NCBI RefSeq assembly: GCF_900105965.1
Contig: NZ_FNTV01000001.1
Coordinates: 3,038,001 to 3,102,000 of the forward strand
Source: Arthrobacter alpinus
GTDB lineage: Bacteria > Actinomycetota > Actinomycetes > Actinomycetales > Micrococcaceae
Length of the DNA: 64,000 nt
Direction: 5' to 3'
The notes under the pieces are model-generated. The model saw nothing but the letters and a program-made list of their open reading frames with translations. It searched no databases and had not been told where the DNA came from. Below are positions 58,956 through 64,000 of the stretch, piece by piece. Made by a program: the position numbers and the translations under genes. Position 1 is the stretch's first letter. Each line of letters begins with the position of its first letter.

Positions 58956-59891
58956 CTAGTGTGAGGCTGCGGAAGCGAGGTCCGCGCGGTTGGTTTCGGT
59001 GAGCTCGGTGCGCCAGCTGCGTTGCGGCGTCCAGCCCAAAATCTCTTGCGCCTTGGCAATGGAGAAGGCCGGGCGGGTGCCGGTCAGCCCGGCGGCCAAG
59101 GCTTCACTACCGGGGAGGAACTGTGGCATGAGCTTGTCCAGGGATTCCACTGCGAGCGCGTCCGCGGCGCCCACAAAGAACGTTTGGGCGTTGTCAATGA
59201 TGTCCATCTTCTCCAGCAGCACGGCAAGGAAGTCCGCCACGTCTCGGGCGTCCACATAGTTGAACAGGGCAGGCGCGGAGAGCGCCGGGTCTGCCAAACG
59301 CTCGGCGAGTGTGTGTCCTTGCTGGGTGGGGGCCCCTTCCCATTCCTCGGGAGAGATGACATAGCAGGGGCGGAATGCGGCATAGCGGGTGGTGTCCCCG
59401 TTGGCTGTGGCAAACATGCGCATCACCTGTTCGGCCACCAATTTGGACAGCGCGTACGCGTTCCAGGGTTTTGGTGTGGTGTTTTCATCCAACGGGAAAC
59501 TCTCCGGCAGCCAGCCCGCCGGATTGCCATAGCCCAAAACCGTGGGGCTGGAGGCCGTGACGATTCGGCGCACGCCGTTGCTGGTGGCAGCGTGGAAGAC
59601 GTTGTACGCCAGCATGGTGTTGGTTTTCAGGATCACGTCCTCTGGTGCGCTGAAGGGAACGGCGATCGCGGCAAGGTGTATGACGGCGTCGGGCAGGTGC
59701 TTGGCCATGGCCTGGTTGACGGCCTGGGCATCGAGGAGGTCCACGGACTCTTGAACCACGCCGGTCAGGGCGGCAATCTCCGGCAGCGTGTCCCGGTCCA
59801 AGGAGACAACGTGGTGGCCGGCAGCGGAGAAGCCGGCCACCACGCTGCGGCCCAAGCGGCCGGATCCTCCTGTGATGAGTATGGTAGTCAT
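58956..59891 (-). CDS. Extended SDR, possible uronate dehydrogenase
   Basis: This 311-residue NAD-dependent epimerase/dehydratase-type SDR has nucleotide motif TGGSGRLG (7-14), active-site Ser near 114 (TASSPTVLG) and Y146-xxx-K150 (YALSK). In this operon the missing entry step is oxidation of a uronate to an aldarolactone, which uronate dehydrogenases of the SDR family catalyse; this copy is somewhat longer than those. An alternative is a sugar epimerase or another sugar dehydrogenase. GGGGAG supports ATG 59891. Confidence 0.75.
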   Translation of the reverse strand: MTTILITGGSGRLGRSVVAGFSAAGHHVVSLDRDTLPEIAALTGVVQESVDLLDAQAVNQAMAKHLPDAVIHLAAIAVPFSAPEDVILKTNTMLAYNVFHAATSNGVRRIVTASSPTVLGYGNPAGWLPESFPLDENTTPKPWNAYALSKLVAEQVMRMFATANGDTTRYAAFRPCYVISPEEWEGAPTQQGHTLAERLADPALSAPALFNYVDARDVADFLAVLLEKMDIIDNAQTFFVGAADALAVESLDKLMPQFLPGSEALAAGLTGTRPAFSIAKAQEILGWTPQRSWRTELTETNRADLASAASH

Positions 59892-59893
59892 TT

Positions 59894-61312
59894 TCACTCC
59901 CCCTGTGCGGCCTTGGAAAGATCCGCACCAAGGCCCAGCTCGGGGATGCGGATGGGCAGGCCGGTGGCCAGGGACTCATTGCCGGCAATGCCGACGGCGA
60001 CTGCCCGCAGTCCGTCCATGTAACCGGACGGGCGGCCCAGCGGGTCCTCTCCGGGTCCGTTGAACAGGTCTGCCAGCAGCAGGCTGTCGCCACCGCCGTG
60101 GCCACCCTCGCCGTTGACGATGGGTACCTCGTAGGCTGCCCCCCAGTGGCGCTGCACCACGAGGCGTTCGCCGTTGCGGCGCACGGCGTCCTCTTCCTCG
60201 ATGGGCGTGGCGCTGGGATCGACCACGTTTTTCTTCTCTGTGCTGTCGTGGACTGCGGCGCGTTCCACCACCTCCAGCTCAGCCCGGCCCTCGGTGCCGT
60301 TGATGCTGACCCGGTAGCCTTCCCAAGGACTGTGGGCGTTCAGGGAGTAGCTCAGGGTGGGGCCGCCGTCGTAGTCCACCGTCAAAGCCAGGTTGTCCTC
60401 GATGGTGATGCCCTCGGAGAACACGTCCTGGTCGCGGATATAGCCGTCAAACTTTTCGTTGTCCAGATACAGTGCCGCAAGTTTCTTGTCCTCGCGCAAA
60501 TCCAAGGCGAAGGGATCGCCGGCAGCACCGTCAACTGACCCGCGGGCCGGCCGTTCGCCCAGCCCGCGAGTGGCTGCATTGTCCGCACCGTAGAAGCGCA
60601 GCCCACCGGAGGCATACACGCGAGCGGGGACGTCATCGATCCACCAGTTGACGAGATCGAAGTGGTGGGAGGCCTTGTGGATCAGCAGGCCACCGGAGTT
60701 CTTCTTCTCGCGGTGCCACCGGCGGAAGTAGTCGGCACCGTGGACAGTGTCGAGGACCCAGCTGAAGTCAACGCTGGTGACCTTGCCAATGACCCCGCTT
60801 TGGATGATCTCCTTCAGTGCGCTGTTGCGCGGTGAGTAGCGGTAGTTGAAGGTGACCACCACGTTGCGCCCGGTCTCGGCAATCGCCGAGGTGATGCGTC
60901 GGCAGCCCTCAACATCGATCGTGAGCGGCTTTTCAACCACTACGTCAGCCCCGGCGTTGAGCGCCTCAACAATGTAGTCGGCGTGCGTGAAGTCCGGCGT
61001 AGTGATGATGACGCGATCAATGGCGTTGGCCTGGATGAAAGCCGTTAGCTCGGATGGATCGAATGCCTCGGGAGCTTTCTGGCCAGCTCCTGGCTGTTCG
61101 GCTCCAAGCCGGCCTGCCAAGTTCGTGTAGTAGGCGGTGCGCCCGGGGTTCACATCCCCGATGGCCACCAGCTCTGCCGTGTCAGCATGGGTGCCCATGA
61201 TGGCTTGAATGTACATCTCGGCGCGGGATCCGGCCCCCACCAGCGCTATGCGTGCTCTCTTCCTTGATGGCACTTCTGCGGTCCTGTCGGCGGACGCCAC
61301 TGCGGTACTCAT
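59894..61312 (-). CDS. Gfo/Idh/MocA oxidoreductase (large)
   Basis: This 472-residue dehydrogenase is longer than usual, with inserts near residues 85-100 and 255-285. Motifs: IALVGAGSRAEMY, VVVEKPLTIDVEG, and GGLLIHKASHHFDLVNWW with the catalytic His. It probably oxidises or rearranges the sugar before the aldarate steps. ATG 61312 is chosen because the frame up to 61426 runs through the operator. It is the first gene of the operon, and the SDR start follows its stop after 2 bases. Confidence 0.85.
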   Translation of the reverse strand: MSTAVASADRTAEVPSRKRARIALVGAGSRAEMYIQAIMGTHADTAELVAIGDVNPGRTAYYTNLAGRLGAEQPGAGQKAPEAFDPSELTAFIQANAIDRVIITTPDFTHADYIVEALNAGADVVVEKPLTIDVEGCRRITSAIAETGRNVVVTFNYRYSPRNSALKEIIQSGVIGKVTSVDFSWVLDTVHGADYFRRWHREKKNSGGLLIHKASHHFDLVNWWIDDVPARVYASGGLRFYGADNAATRGLGERPARGSVDGAAGDPFALDLREDKKLAALYLDNEKFDGYIRDQDVFSEGITIEDNLALTVDYDGGPTLSYSLNAHSPWEGYRVSINGTEGRAELEVVERAAVHDSTEKKNVVDPSATPIEEEDAVRRNGERLVVQRHWGAAYEVPIVNGEGGHGGGDSLLLADLFNGPGEDPLGRPSGYMDGLRAVAVGIAGNESLATGLPIRIPELGLGADLSKAAQGE

Positions 61313-61407
61313 GAGCTTGGATGACCTTTCACAACGTTGTATGGAATCCTGCCTGTCCCGCCTTGGGTGCTTCCCCTTTGAGCGGTTGAGCCTGATGGAG
61401 TAGATTA

Positions 61408-61425
61408 TGAGAAAGCGTTTTCTCA
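61408..61425. promoter_or_regulatory. LacI-type operator of the aldarate operon
   Basis: TGAGAAAGCGTTTTCTCA is an 18-bp palindrome with one mismatched pair next to the centre. It lies between the divergent Gfo/Idh and LacI genes. On the minus strand CATAAT directly follows and could be a -10 element. It is the same class as the site at 49426, linking both arms of the locus. Confidence 0.8.
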
Positions 61426-61526
61426 AACCGTTATATGCTTTCTATCAAGAGTCCGGGCATCCCGTCAAGGCCAGGCATCAAGCCGATGCAGTTGATGCCG
61501 CCACCTCCGAGCCGTAAGGAACCACC

Positions 61527-62561
61527 ATGGCCAAACGCGCAGGCCCCACCCGCATAGGCATTTCCGATGTCGCCGCCAAGGCAGGGGTTTCGCTGGCGAC
61601 CGTCTCCCGGGTCATGAACGGCAATTTCAGTGTGGATCCCCAGATTGCCGCCAGAGTTCGTGAAGCCGCCACGGAATTGAAGTACCAGCCCAACCCCATG
61701 GGGCGAAACCTGGCCCGCGGAAAGACCGAAACCATTGGTGTGGTTGTTCCCGACTTGGGCAACCCAACGTTTCAAACGGTCCTGCGCGGGGTCAGCCGTG
61801 CCGCGGCCCAAGACGGCTACCGAGTCCTCATCGCCGATTCCTCCGAGGTCTCCAGCGAGGAAGCCATCCTGGCAGGCGAGGCCCGACGGCGTTGCGACGG
61901 CGTGGTGTTGTGTGCCCCTCGCATGAGCGCGGCGGAGCTGGAGGAACTCGCACCGAGTCTCCAGCCCATGGTTCTGGTCAACCGCAGAACTGACGCCTCC
62001 GAGAGCCCCAGCGTCATGATCGATTACGGCCAGGGAATCCAAGACCTGGCCGCGCATTTGGCAGATCTCGGGCACACCAAGATCGCCTACGTTGCCGGCC
62101 CTGCCAACAGTGCTTCAAACGCACTTCGCGTGGCGGGCCTTGAAAAATTCAAGCTGACCCATCCACACGTGGACATCACGTACCTGAACAACGGGTCAAC
62201 GTTTGAGGATGGCTACGAGTCTGCCGACGACGTGATTGCCAGTGGGGCCACAGGGGTCCTCGCCTTCAACGACCTCACGGCCATGGGGTTGTTGAGCAGT
62301 CTCAACGAGCGCGGCATCAAGGTTCCCGCGGACATCTCCGTCACGGGTTTTGATGACATTCCGTTCGCTCGCTACACCACTCCTCCGCTGACCACCGCGG
62401 CGGTTCCCATCATGGAAGTGGGCGAACACGCATGGGCACAGATGCGGGACCTGCTCTTTGGGAATGCCATCACAGAACCGGTCCAGGTGTTTGAACCCCA
62501 TGTGGTGGTGCGCGGCAGCACTGGCGTACCGGCCACCGCCAAGACGACAGTGCAGCTTTGA
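61527..62561 (+). CDS. LacI-family regulator of the sugar-acid locus
   Basis: This 344-residue LacI-family protein has helix-turn-helix GISDVAAKAGVSLATVSRVMN, hinge with GRNLARG, and effector domain (GVVVPDLGNPTFQTVLRGV, LGHTKIAYVAGP, VTGFDDIPFARYTTPPLTT). Its Leu-Ala-Thr recognition residues are typical of regulators that bind GAAARCGYTTTC-type sites. One such site stands 100 bases upstream of its own start and five others in the locus, so it is the probable local regulator. It is convergent with the next gene (16-base gap). Confidence 0.9.
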   Translation: MAKRAGPTRIGISDVAAKAGVSLATVSRVMNGNFSVDPQIAARVREAATELKYQPNPMGRNLARGKTETIGVVVPDLGNPTFQTVLRGVSRAAAQDGYRVLIADSSEVSSEEAILAGEARRRCDGVVLCAPRMSAAELEELAPSLQPMVLVNRRTDASESPSVMIDYGQGIQDLAAHLADLGHTKIAYVAGPANSASNALRVAGLEKFKLTHPHVDITYLNNGSTFEDGYESADDVIASGATGVLAFNDLTAMGLLSSLNERGIKVPADISVTGFDDIPFARYTTPPLTTAAVPIMEVGEHAWAQMRDLLFGNAITEPVQVFEPHVVVRGSTGVPATAKTTVQL

Positions 62562-62577
62562 ACGCCGCGCAGCCGAT

Positions 62578-63837
62578 TTAGCGCAGAGGGTTGAAGTGGC
62601 GCGCGATGGCCGGCCCGGAAGTGCCGGCCAGCCCCGCCGCGACCATCTTGCCGGTCAGCGGACCCAGCGCAATCCCCCACATGCCGTGACCTCCCGCCAC
62701 ATGGACACGCGGGGACGCGGTGGCCCCCACCAACGGGAAACCATCGGTGGTGCAGGGACGCGACCCCACCCACTCCTCGGCACGGTCTTCCCAATTGATG
62801 CCCGTAAACATGGGCGAGGCAGCATCCACAATGGCCTTGATGCGGCGCGGGTCCAGGGCCGCATCGGCACTGCGGAACTCCATCATGCCGGCCACCCGCA
62901 GCCTGTCCCCCAGGGGAGTGCAGGCCACACGCTGGGCCGGAAAATAGATGGGGCGGGTGGGCATGGCCTCGGGAACCACCGTGAAACTGTAGCCGCGCCC
63001 GGCCTGAACCACGCGTTTGACGCCGAACTTGCGCGCCAGCGTCCCCAACCACGCGCCCGTGGCAAGGACTACGGCGTCGGCCTTGATCAAGCGCCCTTCC
63101 GAACCAATCACATCCACGCCCTCCCCCGTGTCCCGGACGTCAAAAACAGTGAAGGCCGTGACCAGGGTTGCCCCCCTGGCAACCACTGTGTCTGCGAGTG
63201 AGTGCATGAAGGCAGGCGGGTTGATGAAACGTTGGTTGCGGATTTCAATTCCGGCAACAACGCCTGCGCCAAGAGTGGGCTCAAGATCCCGGATCTGATC
63301 CCCCGTGATGATGTTGAAGTCCACCTGGCCGCCCGTTTCGCGGATAACGTGGAATTCCCGAATCAGGGCCTCGCGGGCCTGCAAGGTGGAAAACCCGGCC
63401 AGGAAGGGATCGGCCAGGTGAGTGGCCTCGGCAACGGTCGGGGTGCCCGCAGCAAGTTCGTCGAAAGCGTCGATCCCGGTCCGGCCGATCTCGGCAAAAA
63501 TGCCCATCGCCCTACGCCATTTGGCTGGCGTGCAATTACGCGTAAATCCCAACAGAAACTTCAGCAGTGATGGATCGGTGGACAGCGGAATATACAGCGG
63601 CGATGCGGGGTCAATCATGGCCTTGAGTCCGTAGTGCAGAACAGCCGGCTCGCTCAAGGGCAGCGTCAGCGCCGGGGTGAGCCAGCCGGCGTTGCCCCAG
63701 GAAGATCCTGACGCCACCTCGCCACGATCAACCACCGTGACCTGGATACCGTGCTCCTGCAAATACCAGGCCGTGGACAAACCAATAATTCCCGCACCAA
63801 CCACAACCACATGTTCAGGCGCCTTTGCACTGACCAC
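62578..63837 (-). CDS. FAD-dependent amino acid dehydrogenase (DadA-like)
   Basis: This 419-residue flavoprotein of the DAO/DadA family has dinucleotide motif VVVGAGIIGLSTAWYL at the N terminus and SSWGNAGWL. The C-terminal GHGMWGIALGPLTGKMVA completes the FAD site. It oxidises D-amino acids or a related imino/amino acid such as D-hydroxyproline, passing electrons to the respiratory chain. It lies outside the sugar operons and probably has an independent promoter; a divergent gene seems to begin just beyond the window. Confidence 0.85.
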   Translation of the reverse strand: MVSAKAPEHVVVVGAGIIGLSTAWYLQEHGIQVTVVDRGEVASGSSWGNAGWLTPALTLPLSEPAVLHYGLKAMIDPASPLYIPLSTDPSLLKFLLGFTRNCTPAKWRRAMGIFAEIGRTGIDAFDELAAGTPTVAEATHLADPFLAGFSTLQAREALIREFHVIRETGGQVDFNIITGDQIRDLEPTLGAGVVAGIEIRNQRFINPPAFMHSLADTVVARGATLVTAFTVFDVRDTGEGVDVIGSEGRLIKADAVVLATGAWLGTLARKFGVKRVVQAGRGYSFTVVPEAMPTRPIYFPAQRVACTPLGDRLRVAGMMEFRSADAALDPRRIKAIVDAASPMFTGINWEDRAEEWVGSRPCTTDGFPLVGATASPRVHVAGGHGMWGIALGPLTGKMVAAGLAGTSGPAIARHFNPLR

Positions 63838-64000
63838 GATTCACACTCCTTGAGCATTGGCCGGCCACTTTTCACACCGGCGCTATCCCCAACATAATCT
63901 CGTTTGGACATTCCCTCAATCGGCAGGCCCCGGCGTGAGTGGTGATCCCCTGAGGCATAATGTGAGGCAGCCCATAAATGAATCGATACAAAGGAACCCA
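63838..64000. promoter_or_regulatory. Divergent upstream region at window end
   Basis: This 163-base stretch precedes the DadA-like gene on the minus strand. On the plus strand CATAAT (63956-63961) and AAAGGAA (63990-63996) suggest a promoter and ribosome site for a gene starting just after base 64000. No coding start lies inside the window. Confidence 0.45.

Noticed and set aside
59022..60023. 333-codon open frame on the plus strand
   Set aside because: Antisense to the SDR gene, crosses its end, and has no ribosome site or domain.
61313..61426. Longer N terminus of the large Gfo/Idh protein
   Set aside because: The first codons lie inside the 61408-61425 operator and the added 38 residues are basic and unlike the family; ATG 61312 is used instead.

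Overview
The window reads as chromosome of a high-GC Gram-positive of the Micrococcaceae (Arthrobacter-like). This is inferred from codon use, GGAGG-type ribosome binding sites, many ATGA start/stop overlaps, a 32-residue actinobacterial ribosomal protein bS22 next to a small MerR/excisionase-type regulator, system II cytochrome c assembly, Rex, and two carbohydrate ABC systems with no ATPase gene. No rRNA, tRNA, CRISPR array, prophage or insertion sequence was found.

Layout. 1-10.4 kb: small accessory and stress genes (two PadR regulators, an APC permease, a HAAS-type membrane protein, a lipoprotein, VOC, DUF1801, amidohydrolase, nucleoside-kinase-like, FMN-binding and GNAT proteins). Two of these genes are frameshifted at G runs. 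10.5-17.0 kb: a thu-like sugar operon (solute-binding protein, two permeases, ThuA, Gfo/Idh dehydrogenase) facing its own LacI regulator across two palindromic operators. 17.0-23.9 kb: MarR/LLM monooxygenase/F420-type reductase unit, OsmC, ABC-F, and a protein closely resembling bacterial trimethylamine monooxygenase. 23.9-34.0 kb: conserved core (CcsB-ResB-CcdA-ResA, histidine phosphatase, YceI, two Pro-rich membrane proteins, Rex, thioredoxin-like protein, HAD-IB phosphatase, bS22, a BldC-like regulator). 34.1-35.4 kb: DAHP synthase preceded by an aromatic leader peptide (Trp-Tyr-Ala-Tyr-Phe) and overlapping hairpins, an attenuator not visible as an ordinary gene.

35.5-62.6 kb is the most unusual part: a large locus for sugar-acid (aldarate/uronate) catabolism. 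One arm holds three esterase-type hydrolases, four paralogous lipoprotein binding proteins served by a single permease pair, two Gfo/Idh dehydrogenases linked to DUF6807 (PmoA-like) proteins (once as adjacent genes, once as a single fused protein), a cupin, an L-talarate/galactarate dehydratase-like enolase-superfamily enzyme and an M24-fold protein lacking metal ligands. The other arm is a five-gene operon: Gfo/Idh, an SDR that may be a uronate dehydrogenase, KdgD, a second enolase-superfamily acid-sugar dehydratase and alpha-ketoglutarate semialdehyde dehydrogenase. Together they would give uronate to aldarate to 5-dehydro-4-deoxy-aldarate to 2-oxoglutarate semialdehyde to 2-oxoglutarate. 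There is no glycoside hydrolase or polysaccharide lyase in the locus, so any glycosidic bond must be cut elsewhere or by oxidation-based chemistry of the Gfo/DUF6807/cupin proteins; the latter is a hypothesis.

Two LacI regulators in this locus match two operator classes: GAAARCGYTTTC-like sites at six positions and a GTGANCGNTCAC pair at one promoter. A 60-bp operator-promoter-operator block occurs twice, once as an apparent orphan. The window closes with an FAD-dependent amino-acid dehydrogenase.
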